This document shows positions 49,081 to 59,396 of a DNA stretch of 64,000 bases, in pieces; the first letter of the stretch is position 1; the number at the start of each line of letters is the position of its first letter. Source of the DNA: Earliella scabrosa (Eukaryota; Basidiomycota; Agaricomycetes; Polyporales; Polyporaceae); NCBI GenBank assembly GCA_022605405.1, contig JABYQQ010000001.1:5146001-5210000 (forward strand), in the 5' to 3' direction. The translations under genes were made by a program, and so were the position numbers. The notes beneath the pieces were generated by a model. That model did no database searches. It saw nothing but the letters and a program-made list of their open reading frames with translations, and was not told the DNA's origin.

Positions 49081-50397
49081 ATGCCGGAGTCACTCCCTCC
49101 AAGTGAGAAGGCCGAGCGTCGAGCACTGACCGCCTCCTACGTTGTCGCACTGTACCGCCAGTTTCTGGCTCAGGACAGGGGTCCTCCATCGTCATCCTCG
49201 TCTCTGCCGCCAGCTCCTGCACATATCTCTGCGGACCTTGCCAACGACTGCCGCAGCGTAGCTCGGGTGCTTGCGAATGCCATACAGAATCAGTGTGCGT
49301 GTTGATGCAGTCTTACAGCAGTCGACCCGTCACCTGATGGCCGTGTCTAGTTGTTGTGACCTGGGATGCTGTCAAATTTGCAGCGCACCTCAAGCAGACC
49401 ACCGTCGGGACCGAGAAATATGAAAATGGCCTCCTCCGACAGTTTCCTCCCCTCATTCCTCTCAAGGAGGTTATTAACCGGAAGACTCCCTTTCCGGTCA
49501 TTGAGGATCCCTGCGTCTTCGTAGACTGCGAGGGGTGACTGGTCGGATGGACATTGCATTCCGTCCTGTCAGAGGGTCACCAGGTACGTTTGAGATTGAT
49601 GCTGCGGCTCATCTGCTGACCATGTAACTAGTTGAACATCAGACGGGCAACAGCTGAGCTAGAGAGCCGCCTGCGACACAGTCACGGCGATGGCGATGAC
49701 AAGAAATGGCGATTTGCCGAGGGGTATTTCTCGGAGGGTCGAAATCTCAAGTCCGGCCAAGTTTTCATAGGTCCGGCGTGGTTTGCTCAAGGACACCCGG
49801 TGCGTGCTATGCATTCTATGCGATTGCACGCTCTAAGGGTGCCAATAGCCGCCAAAATTCAGTCCCATCGTTCTCGCTGAAACAAAATCCGCGGAAGCGT
49901 CAGCGTGGATGGCCAAACTGGAGGAAACAGGGGCCTTGCTTGACGGCATTCTTGCCGTTACGCATCCTGAACTTTACAACGCCGGCCGGAAGCTTATGCA
50001 TCGCCTCTACTGCCAAATGGACGCCGCCAGTCGTGAACTTGTCGATGCGTGGCCATCTGTCTATCATGCAGTGCACATCATCGTCAATCGGGCCACCGTT
50101 TATCATCGAGACACCAATGGGTTGCCGGGGTGGTATGACATGTTGGTGAGCGTAGGGGACTATGGCGAAGAGGGGGTCTTGTCCCTGAAAAGCTTGGGTG
50201 CAAGCATTCCGTACAATTCCGGCACAGTCGTTCTCATCTGTTCCCGCATCATCTCTCATGGAGCACCTGTGGTCCCTCCGGACCGTATCTGCTACGCGTG
50301 GTTGATGAAGGAAGATGTACTTGCACACTACGACGCAGGTGAACCTGGATGGTCCACTCTCTCAGGTGTCGGGGTTTCGGAGAGCTCCTCCATGTAG
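49081..50397 (+). pseudogene. TET/JBP-type 2OG-Fe(II) dioxygenase with one in-frame stop
   Basis: Model join(49081..49294, 49351..49583, 49632..49799, 49849..50397), phases consistent, 387 codons. Family features: FVDCEG followed by a W-containing strand, GQVFIGPAWFAQGHP, WMAKLEETGALLDGILAVTH, INR-type segment VNRATVYHRDTNGLPGWYDM, LVSVGDYG, PYNSGTVVLICSRIISHG and RICYAW. Iron ligands would be H291, D293 and H342, with R351 binding 2-oxoglutarate. Known TET/JBP enzymes oxidise 5-methylcytosine or thymine in DNA. Codon 134 is TGA (49,536-49,538) directly after DCEG, where relatives as I remember them have Arg; a CGA to TGA transition is the simplest cause. A candidate intron (GTAGAC to CTGTCAG) spanning it would break the frame downstream. 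So it is a recent pseudogene, a sequencing error, or read through. Confidence 0.75.
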
Positions 50398-50640
50398 ACA
50401 CAAGTCTCTGTTTGTTGTTAATCTACGTCCCCTCTCCTGACCAATGCAGGTGCCTTTAACGAGCATACTCACCTATCCAACCAAGTCATGGTGATGTGTG
50501 CACAGAATAGGTCGCAGACTGTGTCGTCTTCCGGAGACCGTACAGAACCAATATTCTGGCAGACTAGGTCTCGAAGCTATACTCAATGGATGGTATGATG
50601 ACGCCTGATGGACCAGCTCAATGTTCATATCGACCACCAA
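50398..50640. other. Intergenic after the dioxygenase
   Basis: No gene is supported. The segment leads into the 161-bp tandem repeat. Confidence 0.4.
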
Positions 50641-50654
50641 GGCTGTGCGCCCAG

Positions 50655-52030
50655 CAACGACTGCCGTGCGCCCCGGAGCCGCACGAGGCAGCTGTAGTGC
50701 GTGCTCGCACTACGGCGCAAGCCGAAAAAGAAGAGGAGAAGCTGTCCGGTGGTTTGCGCCGAGCGAGCAGGATGTTCGTGTCGACGACCGAGACCGCGCG
50801 TGCAGGAACGACACGCAACGACTGCCGTGCGCCCCGGAGCCGCACGAGGCAGCTGTAGTGCATTCTACAACTACAGTACAAGTAGTGTTGTAAAGTCAGG
50901 TCCTAGGACCAGTCAGAACCCGAAAAATAACCTGACCCAACTTAAAAAAACCGGACCAGAACCGGAAAATAATCAGTCGAGTCATCGGTTCAGGTCGAGT
51001 TATTTTTGGCGGCCACATATCAGAACCGGTCCATAACCGGTTCGAACCGGTCATGACCGACTGTAAATAGTATCCCATATTGTAGCCAATAATCCTACAA
51101 TTCCAACGGTATATAACACTATATATTTTGAATCAGAACTGAGGGTGCTAGAATCAAAATAAACTTGCCCATTTTGGGACAGATGGGCTGTCTTTCAGGC
51201 TGACAGACGCCCCGGCACCCAATCTGGTAACCTTAGCGCCGGGTCTACCATCTAAGCGCCCGCGGAAAACTCCGAAAACAAACCATCTGTCCTAATATGG
51301 GCAAGTTTATTTTGAACATAGCACGTTCAGTTTTGATCTAAAACATATAGTTATATATACCGTTTGATTCCCACGGCTCCGGGCTACGATTTGACAAAAA
51401 CATCAATTTTCAGCATAGCCACTTCACAATCGGTTCAGGACCGGTTATAACCGAGAACCGGACCGAGGTTCGGTCAGGTTGTAGTAGAACCGAACATTCG
51501 GTCCGGTTCTCTCAAACTGAACTGGTCAGGTCCGGTCGAAAGTCCGGTTATTTCCGGAGAGGTCAAATAACCGGACTTGACCGGACTTTACAACACTAAG
51601 TACAAGCCTAAATGGAGGGGCACAGGCTGTCCGGCGGTCCGTGCTGGCGCAGCAGGATGTTCGTGTCGACGACCGAGACCGCGCGCGCAGGAACGACACG
51701 CAACGACTGCCGTGCGCCCCGGAGCCGCACGAGGCAGCTGTAGTGCGTGCTCGCACTACGGCGCAAGCCTAAGAAGAAGAGGAAAAGCTGTCCGGCGGTT
51801 CGTGCTGGCGGAGCAGGATGTTCGTGTCGACGACCGAGACCGCGCGCGCAGGAACGACACGCAACGACTGCCGTGCGCCCCGGAGCCGCGCACAGCAGCC
51901 GTAGTGCGTGTCGGAGCAGGGCCAATAACTGACGGGAAGGGGAGAAGCTGTCCGGCAGTCTGTGTTGGCGCAGCAGGATGTTCGTGTCGACGACCGAGAC
52001 CGTTTGCCCAGGGATGATGCCGAACGATGC
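50655..52030. repeat. Tandem repeat, unit about 161 bp, about four copies, split by a MITE
   Basis: Units share GGATGTTCGTGTCGACGACC, AACGACTGCCGTGCGCCCCG and AAGCTGTCCGG. One full and one partial unit lie left of the 716-bp MITE, and about three, decaying to the right, lie beyond it. Open frames through it on both strands follow the repeat and are not evidence for a gene. Confidence 0.8.
50883..51598. mobile_element. hAT-like MITE, 716 bp, TSD AGTACAAG
   Basis: Terminal inverted repeats begin TAGTGTTGTAAAGTC on both ends. The 8-bp sequence AGTACAAG flanks it exactly (50,875-50,882 and 51,599-51,606). An 8-bp duplication and TAG-GTTGTAAA-like ends fit the hAT superfamily. It is AT-rich, has no coding capacity, and contains many ACCGG/CCGGT and GGTTC motifs inside both ends. 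Confidence 0.9.
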
Positions 52031-52600
52031 TCACCGTCGGATTTGGTTCTGAGCACCGCTGGTAGGCAGTCTGCATGATTAAAAGCTCCTCCTTTTTGGC
52101 CGTGCCCGGATGATCGCGACTGCGATGATTCTCTGGATGAGGCCAGACATTTCAGCTCTCATTGCCATACTTATCATGAAGAAATGGCCTCTCGAGGTCG
52201 GTCTTACTCTTCCATTTGGGCTCGCTCCCTGTCATTTCCAACGCCGTTTAGTCGGCGTTACTGACTAAGAATAGTGGCAGGGAGACGCTTCCTATCCTCC
52301 CGCATCGTCAACGAGGCGCCCAGACTTCATCCTTGCCTTTCATCGCTATGACAGACCCTCCGGAGAACGCATCTACGCCGCCATCTGCCAAGCTCAGCCT
52401 GAATGCTTGCATGGACGTGGTTTAAGGTCGTCCTCTGTATCTGGCGAATCAGTCACGCTATCCGCGCTCTGCCACCCAGCCCGGACGTGGAGACAGTGGA
52501 GCGATGGAATCATGGCATCGGCCGCGAAATTGTGCGTTTCTCTATCATTGACTTCAGGTTTTACGGACTGCAGATACTCTAGTGGCGTGCTATTGCCGCG
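52031..52600. other. Unassigned stretch
   Basis: No clear gene. A reading VERWNHGIGREIVRFSIIDF lies just upstream of the next open frame and may be its 5' exon, but a stop separates them and no convincing intron was found. Confidence 0.3.
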
Positions 52601-52921
52601 ATGGGTCTTCAATCCGTTATGTACATGCATGAAGCCATGTACCCGCGTCGCCAATCGAAGGCGTTGACTTGTCTGCTCGAGCATCTTCATTGGACCTACG
52701 ACCGAGCTCTACGATTCGACATATCTACCTTCAATTGCACGCGCTACAGCGAGCTTTCCGACGCCATCGCCGATGGTCAAGAGCTCGCCGACATGGATGC
52801 AGTCTGGAGCCACCCACAGTGGTGGAGATGGGGGCCGGAAGGTCCCTCGGAGGGACCTGTGCCGCAGTGGTGGAGTTCTCCGACATCTCATGTGCATCAG
52901 CAAAATCATGCCATGTCTTAG
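52601..52921 (+). CDS. Possible fragment of a hypothetical gene
   Basis: An open frame starting MGLQSVMYMHEAMYPRRQSK, rich in Trp and His, ending HQQNHAMS. It probably continues an upstream frame (VERWNHGIGREIVRFSIIDF) separated by a TAG at about 52,583, so it may be a pseudogene. No family recognised. Confidence 0.3.
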   Translation: MGLQSVMYMHEAMYPRRQSKALTCLLEHLHWTYDRALRFDISTFNCTRYSELSDAIADGQELADMDAVWSHPQWWRWGPEGPSEGPVPQWWSSPTSHVHQQNHAMS

Positions 52922-53802
52922 TTCTCCTTGATCCGTCTTAAATGTCCGTTGTTAAGTAGACTACAGCTAGAGATGGCAATAAGTAGTATTCAGGATTTAA
53001 GCCGGGTCCTTCAAGGAGAGCGAAGTGTACTATGTCGTTAAGACACGTCCTCCCAAGTCGACCCCAGGAAACCCAAGTAAAACGTATCGTTACGCCGGGT
53101 CCCTGCAAGTACACCAAGCCCGCAAGGACTTCATGCCGTAATGTCGAGATGATACGTAAGTATACCAAGCAACTTCCAGGAGGGACGAGACGGACGTAGA
53201 GTCTCGCTAAGTCATTCAAGTTCTTCAGTAGAGAGTGCCGTCAAGGGCGTCCATGAAAGTTCAGCCAACAAGGAGACAGGATATTCATACAGGGACAGTC
53301 GTTAAGCAGGATAAGTAATGTATGTGAACAATGATACAGTTGCGTCATCACCAATCGTACAAACTGTTCGCGTCTTCAAGGACCGTCCAGTCATCCAAGC
53401 TCGTAGAGTAAATAAGACGACTAAGGATGCGTCCAGGAAGTGTGAATGGATGGGGGAACGGGGCTGATTCGCGGAAGTACTCACCGGTGCAGGACCGCGT
53501 CACAGACGATGGACCTGATGAATGATGAGGATACACGTCAGTACGAGGGCTGAATGAGACTCACCACGCTGGGGAACGCGCAGAACACCGTCTCCAAGCT
53601 CCAAGCTCCAAGAATCCCGGCCACGTTCATCGTCTTCGTGCCGTCGTTCGACGTGCTGTATGACGAGTAGCCTCAGGCCTTGCATCCATAACGAGGGCGG
53701 GGACGTACCAGATGCAGTCGGGCTCACCAACCAAAGCGTCCTCCACGCGCAGTTCGCCCCATCCCTCTCCTCATCGTCGCCAAAGAACCCTCCCTGCCCG
53801 CC
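52922..53802. other. No gene seen
   Basis: The stretch has no supported gene. Short direct strings such as AAGTATACCAAGC and CAAGTACACCAAGC recur near 53,105 and 53,157; the composition recalls a degraded LTR, but no TG...CA ends or target duplication were found. Confidence 0.3.
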
Positions 53803-54150
53803 CTACACCATGGAGTCCATGCCACTGGGGGTGACGGAAGACAGCGCGTGGAGGAACACGACGCCCAGGACGGATGCCACCAGTAGCCAGTAGAAGACGC
53901 CGCGAAAGAGGGAGGCCGCAACGTCGAGGGCCGCGTGGAGAGCGTGCATAGTCACGACGAGGACGACGAGGGCGACGGCGAGTAGACAGGCGACGAGGCG
54001 GGGCGACATGTCGGCTGGCGCGGGTCTGCAGACGGCGTGTGACGAGGCGGCGCGCAGGAGTCGAGAATATAGGCGGGAGGGAGTGGGCAGGTCAGAAGGG
54101 AGGGGGTAGGCGATGGGTTGAACGTAAGGAGGCGAGGTGGCGGGCGCCAT
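53803..54150 (-). CDS. Small two-helix membrane protein, 115 aa
   Basis: Starting at MAPATSPPYVQPIAYPLPSD, the protein has a soluble N-terminus and two hydrophobic helices (LVACLLAVALVVLVVTMHAL and FYWLLVASVLGVVFLHALSS) separated by about 15 residues. It ends TPSGMDSMV. The open frame extends 5' into a minisatellite (54,298-54,640), which I treat as non-coding. Function unknown. Confidence 0.45.
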   Translation of the reverse strand: MAPATSPPYVQPIAYPLPSDLPTPSRLYSRLLRAASSHAVCRPAPADMSPRLVACLLAVALVVLVVTMHALHAALDVAASLFRGVFYWLLVASVLGVVFLHALSSVTPSGMDSMV

Positions 54151-54297
54151 CGGCAACGTCAAGTCGAACGTCGTGCGCAGTGTCGGGCCCTGGCGCCTGC
54201 CGCGCTCCGGGCTGCCGCGACTTCGCTCGCCCGACGTGGATCCCGCCTCGCGCGAGCTCGCTGGCCCAGCACCGACGTTGAGTCCGCCCTCCGCCTT

Positions 54298-54640
54298 GCG
54301 CGCTCTTCGGACAGCGGCGGTGCGCCCGCGCTCCTCGGCTCCCGCGTTCCTCGCTCGACAGCAGGCGCTGCGCCCGCCCTCCCCGACCCCCGCCCGCCTC
54401 GCTCTTCGGATAGCAGTGCAGCGCCCGCTCTCCTCAACTCCCGCCGTCCTCGCTCTTCTGACAGCAGTGCTGCGCTCGCTCTCCTCGCTCTTTGGAATGC
54501 GGCGCTGCGCAAGTCCTCCAATCCGACCCCCACTCGCCTCGCTCTTTGGACAGCGGCGCTGCGCCTGTCCTCTCCCCAATCTACCCCCGCTCACCTCGCT
54601 CCTCGGACAAAGGCACGGCTGCGCCCGCCCTCCCTCGGAA
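54298..54640. repeat. Minisatellite, about 51-bp unit, about seven copies
   Basis: Imperfect units begin CTCGCTCTTCGGACAGC and contain GGCGCTGCGCC. Long open frames on both strands here reflect the GC-rich repeat. Confidence 0.75.
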
Positions 54641-54899
54641 GACCTTGAGCGCAGGCGTACTGCGAGCAGAGGCAGAGGGGCTGGTCTTCGTCAGGACCGA
54701 ATGAACTCTTGGACGTGAAGTCCATTCGGACACTTGGGGGTGCTGAGAGTGAAGACCCAGCTGGCCATACCAACGCCCGGTCAACAGCTCGGATTCACGA
54801 CCCGCGTCTTGGCCAGGCACAGATCCGAAGCTATCACCCTCTACGAATAACGTGATCAGTTGGAACAAGCACGATAGAAACAGCAAGACACACCCTCCT

Positions 54900-56010
54900 C
54901 GCTTCCAATGCCTTCTCGTCGCTGGTGTCCACGCTCCCTGTTCTTGAAGATCAGCCATGACCTTCTCAATGCGTCTCTCGACAGCTTCGCTACCCATCTC
55001 CCGGGGCTCAGGATCTTCTTCCGCCTCAGTGGTAGCTTCTCGCATGGGAGCGTCTTCGTTCAGCGGTTCCGACTTCACGCCGTTCGCACCGGTGGATGCG
55101 TCCCCGTTCTGAGACTTCTCGTCGACCTTGGCCCTTCGCAGGTTCATGTACTCCTCGTCCAGAAGAGCGGCAAGCTTCTTGGCGTTCTCGAGGTCCTTCA
55201 CCAGCCGATCTGGCTTGCTCGCAACCTCGGGCGTGTGGCGCACACGAGTTACGAAGGGTTTAGTGATATGCGCGACATGTAATTTGAAGCCCTCGATCTG
55301 CGCGGCAAGGTTAGCAACTCTGGGCCTCATCATCGGTCATGGACTCGCCTTCTTCTCTGAGAGCTCGGCCATGATGCTTGGCATGTCGGCGTCATCATTG
55401 AACTTGATCCAACCTGCACGGTAGTAGTTACGCTTCTGTAGAGGATCGCCGAGCGCGACATAGATGAAGCCGGGGAGCTTGCTGATGGACTGTGCTCGAT
55501 GTTAGCAAAGTCCTACGATAAGAGCGGTGAAGGCAACACACTTCCTCGAGCTTTGCACGTCCAATGTCCGGAGGAATGTCACTTGGTTACCTTCGGGAGG
55601 TACAACAATCTCCTCGCCGCGGTTTGCGCCAGGCTTGTTCTTATCCGACGAGGGTCGGTTGGTGTCGTCACCTCCAGCATCCTCCTCGGCCTCAACGTTG
55701 AATTGCATGTCATCATCCGCGGGGGCAGAAGGTTTGGTATCCTCCGTCGAGGCGCTGGCGTCTCCACCAGGGCTGTTGGCTGTTGTCGAGTCGCCGTTGA
55801 CGTTGTCCTTCGTAGGCGCGGTGCTTTCTGGTACAGGCTCGTTGAGATCTGGGTCGAACTTGCCGGATTCGAGATCCAATATAAACGCGTCCATCCGTCC
55901 CTTCCAACCACTCTTCCTCACACGCGTGCGCATGTGCTGGAACTCGGGTGCTGGGTCGTACTTCTCCGCGAACCACGGGGACTTCCGATGATGATTGAAC
56001 ATGCACTGAA
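54900..56010 (-). pseudogene. ARS2/SERRATE gene fragment
   Basis: The first exon reads [40 protein letters not shown] and FDPDLNEP, the N-terminal region of ARS2, then an acidic middle and EIVVPPEGNQVTFLRTL. Later exons give FIYVALGDPLQKRNYYRAGW, IKFNDDADMPSIMAELSEKK and, after an intron with a GCGAGT donor, IEGFKLHVAHITKPFVTRVR, ending GSEAVERRIEKVMADLQEQG. A one-base shift near 54,935 changes the frame from AWTPATRR to SVDTSDEKALEAR. Both the ARS2 start and its C-terminal zinc finger are absent. ARS2 links cap-binding complex to RNA processing; this copy cannot be functional as read. Confidence 0.8.
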
Positions 56011-56049
56011 GCTGTGGGGCGGGGGGAGTCCTGGCTCAGGGCCGCCTCG

Positions 56050-56610
56050 GAATCGGCGACAAGTTCGATCGCGGGCGACTTGATTCCAGAGTGGCTTCAC
56101 CGAGGTAGAAATGAGCACGTTGCGCTCACTTTGGGTCTGCTTGTCACGGTCATATGCGATGACCGCCGCGGTGGGCTCCTGGATGATACGGAGGACGTTC
56201 AGACCCGCGATGGTACCCACATCCTCGGTCGCCGAGGTTATAGGTCGTTGAGATTTCCCAGGAGACTGAAATAATAAGTCAGTACAAGGTTTGCGGTGCT
56301 GAGCCACGCGGAACGTACTCACAAACACCACGTGCTCACCACGGTACTGTACGAGGATGTACGGCTTCGGGCCCTTGTCGAAGACGGTGGAGAGGAAGTC
56401 CTGGTGTCGCTCTGCACCCCGGGGTCGGGGAACTTGCGATCGATGAGATGCGGTAGAGGGAGTCGCGCTGTGTTTTTGACGACCATCCGGGCGACAGTCC
56501 CAACGGCGTTGTCGCGCGCGTTGCTTTTCATTACCGACGGGGCGCGGCAACGAAAACAGGGCGAAGGGCGTTGAGGACCTGCGGCGAGGGACCCTGTTCC
56601 GAGTGCTCGA
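56050..56610 (-). pseudogene. HSP70 gene fragment
   Basis: Pieces of the HSP70 ATPase domain in order: [13 protein letters not shown] (about 56,440) in one frame, [20 protein letters not shown] in another, then after an intron with GTGAGT donor and TTTCAG acceptor, [20 protein letters not shown] and [18 protein letters not shown] with ERNVLI. The frame change between the first two pieces and loss of the following LGGGTFD phosphate loop show it is broken. Retained introns point to DNA-level, not RNA-level, copying. It abuts the ARS2 fragment on the same strand. Confidence 0.8.
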
Positions 56611-56929
56611 TGAGGAGGCCAGACGCGAACACGGCTGTGCGCTGGGCTCGCGTCGCTCAACGCGTTGAAGAAAAAGGCTATAGAGACTGCCTCTGCAAAC
56701 TGTGATGTCGCGAGAAGACCGTGTCCGCGTTGATGTCAACGTTGTGGCAGGTGACGAGCGCAGTCTTGCTCTGCTGCGCGTTCGTGAGGGTCTCCCCTAC
56801 GTGGATGCGTGTGCGCTTCTCTTGGTTGGCCTAGTCCACAGCAGGGGCGCAGGGTTCGATGATGTCCTTCGCGAGGTCTGGCCGGCATAGCACTAACGAC
56901 AAGTGTGCACGAACCTTCGTGAGGATGTT

Positions 56930-57310
56930 TTTGTAGAAGTCAATTTTCATCGTACTCATCTCAACTCGGAGGATCCGCTCGCTCTTCGTGGGTGAAGAAG
57001 TCAAAACGTCCCGCTTCAACGGTCGCAGCGTTAGGGACTCGAGCTGCTTGTGCAACTCCCTGATCTTCACTTCATGATCCGCGTCGTCGAGATCGAACTC
57101 GTTCGTGAGTTGGACTAGAAAGCCGGTGCGATCAGCTGCTAACCACATTCACAAGCCGTGTGCAAGCTTACCCTATTCCGGCGTGAGGACATGCAATCGA
57201 CCGCATACCCTTGACATTGGTCTGGAGCGGGGTTCCCATAACGAGCAGCTTGAAAGCAGCCGAGAAGGCGCACAAGTCTTCGTATGATTGACTCTCCCAG
57301 TTCGTGAGAC
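56930..57310 (-). pseudogene. CHD1-type SNF2 remodeller fragment
   Basis: Reads RLTNWESQSYEDLCAFSAAF, LLVMGTPLQTNVK and, after a probable intron, LTNEFDLDDADHEVKIRELH, LKRDVLTSSPTKSERILRVE then FYKNILTK. These follow the CHD1 order around helicase motif III (TGTPLQNN) and the next linker. Changes such as MGTPLQT for TGTPLQN and truncation at both ends show it is a fragment. What follows to 56,620 ([10 protein letters not shown] and so on) is not identified. Confidence 0.8.
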
Positions 57311-59396
57311 GGCGTGCCTAAGAGATACGCGTCAGATACCGTCTCATCTCCGCCGAAGCTGTGCAGGTATCAAGCACACGATACTGGAGGCATTGACTCA
57401 CGAGAACCTCGAGAACGTCAGATGGCTGACGTGCGCCACTCTCGTTAGTCGAGTCGGAGGGGCGTCAAGGCGAGGGAAATCGAGTCGAGCAGTCGTCGAT
57501 GTCAAGGAGCGGTGCAGGCGAGGTCGGAGGTCTCAGTTCAGTCGAGTTGTCGGCCCGGAGATGCAGGTGGCCGTCCAAGTCGAGGGCTTCTACACCAGCC
57601 CCCGCCATGCACATCACCATGCGGAGACACGATATAATGGAGTGCGTACCGGGAGTATCAAGCCATGTCGGACAATCTAACATAAGAGGCTCAGTCATTT
57701 TGTCGCGGGCTCATTTTAGGGGCACCAACAACTCGCCTGTGAACCTGCTGGTAGAGTTAGAGGTCGTCTCATGAACGGTGGGTGAGAAACAATCACTGTT
57801 GACGTACTGGACCTGGCCTCCGAGACGACAGGGGGTTGCGAAACGAGGGATGTTTCGAGACCTGTCACGATTGAGGAAGGCGCGAATTGCACGCTCGATA
57901 GGGATGTGACGCCATTGATGAGCTCTACGCGTGTTGGGTTTACTGTCTGGATAGGCTTCTGCGTTGCCGAAGAGTGGGTGGTTAAGGGAGCACTCGCGTT
58001 ACTGTTAAATTGGCCATGGCAGACAGTCAGCAGCTATCTTTTAACCACCAGGCGAGGACGTGCGGAGAGATGCACGAACATGAGAGCACTCGACTCACCC
58101 ATGTTGACAGTCGATTGATTGCCGGCCTCCAGTAGGGCCATGTGGCTATGTTTCAGGGTCGGCGGGAAGCTATCATCATATGAGCGCTGTGGGCTCACGC
58201 TTGAGGCTCTATGGCAGAGAGTGGATGGTCAGCAAGCAACGCGATTTCGACGATGATGCCAGAATTATCCCGTATTTACCCAGATCTCTGGGTTCCACTT
58301 ACCGGCTTGACTTGCTTGGGGATATGTATGGTTGTCGGTTGCTACGTACACACGCCACATACAGGAATGACCAGGAGAGAAGACGCGAGCAATGGATCAG
58401 TCCAAGACACCTTCGAAGATCCTGTCGTAAAGTACGAATGACGGACGACCAGATTCCAACCGATAACATAGCATTATAGCAGATGCCATAAGAATTAGAG
58501 ACGCGCGGAGAGGAGGCGAGATAGATCGCGGGGGACAGGATAGGCGCGGCCATCAGGGTGGAAGTTGGGGATAGGCAAGCAATACAGTCCACCGCACGAG
58601 AGACGATGGGACGGTGGAGCAACGAGGATATGACGGGGGCTTACCACGAATTTTAGCGAGGATAGGGACTTACTAGTAATGACTTACATGGGTTCATGAG
58701 GCCCGACTATCGCGAAGGATGATGTTGTGGATCCATCGCTGAGCCATAGTTTAGGTACCTGTGTGATGAGAAACATGTGAGCGACGCATAGAGACATGTG
58801 GAACTCAGAGGGCACAAAGTGGTAAGCTGCCGATCTCGCTGGTAGCTTGCGATATCGAGGAAGCGGAATCGGGATATGGCGGGTGGGAAAATGAGTAGAC
58901 AAGCTCGAAAATTTATCCGGGACGATGGAAGGGAGCATATTGCGTGTAGAAGAGGTTGCGGAGACTCACCAGTGTCTACGACCCGTCTGTCTGGGATATG
59001 TGGTGCAGGCAACCTACTACGCCTGTCTCTACGCCTACCGGTAGCGGATTGAAGCCATGAAAGCCCCGTCTTGGGATGCCGCAGTGCCTCATTGTACTGC
59101 CACTCTGTCGCCGCGGATGAGCTGGCAGTGACATGGGCCGCAGGGGTAAGTCGACGGGCGGCGGAGAAAGCAGGAAGAAGACTCAGGGCTGAGTGCTCGA
59201 GTGTCATGCATATATGATGACTCCAAGACGATACGTTGATGTGTCCGAGCCACCAGAGCAGAATTGATCATGCCATCATGGTGGTGGAAGAACAAGAAGT
59301 TCGAGCCGCCCAAGCTAGTGGCGGTAACCTAAAACATTGATGCGGTAACATTGACGCTGATGGCGCTAGCGCTGTTCCCCCCGTAGGTACTACAGT
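57311..59396. other. Unassigned stretch left of the Plavaka gene
   Basis: No gene is firmly supported. A minus-strand frame starting MTLEHSALSLLPAFSAARRL (59,207) with a GTGAGT intron after DRRVVDT could be the first exon of a small gene. I could not find the left end of the Plavaka element here. Confidence 0.3.

Noticed and set aside
52940..53560. Possible solo LTR
   Set aside because: No terminal TG/CA pair or target duplication could be found.
53803..54594. 263-aa extension of the membrane protein through the minisatellite
   Set aside because: The added sequence is Arg/Ala-rich and follows the repeat; an internal Met gives a compact protein.
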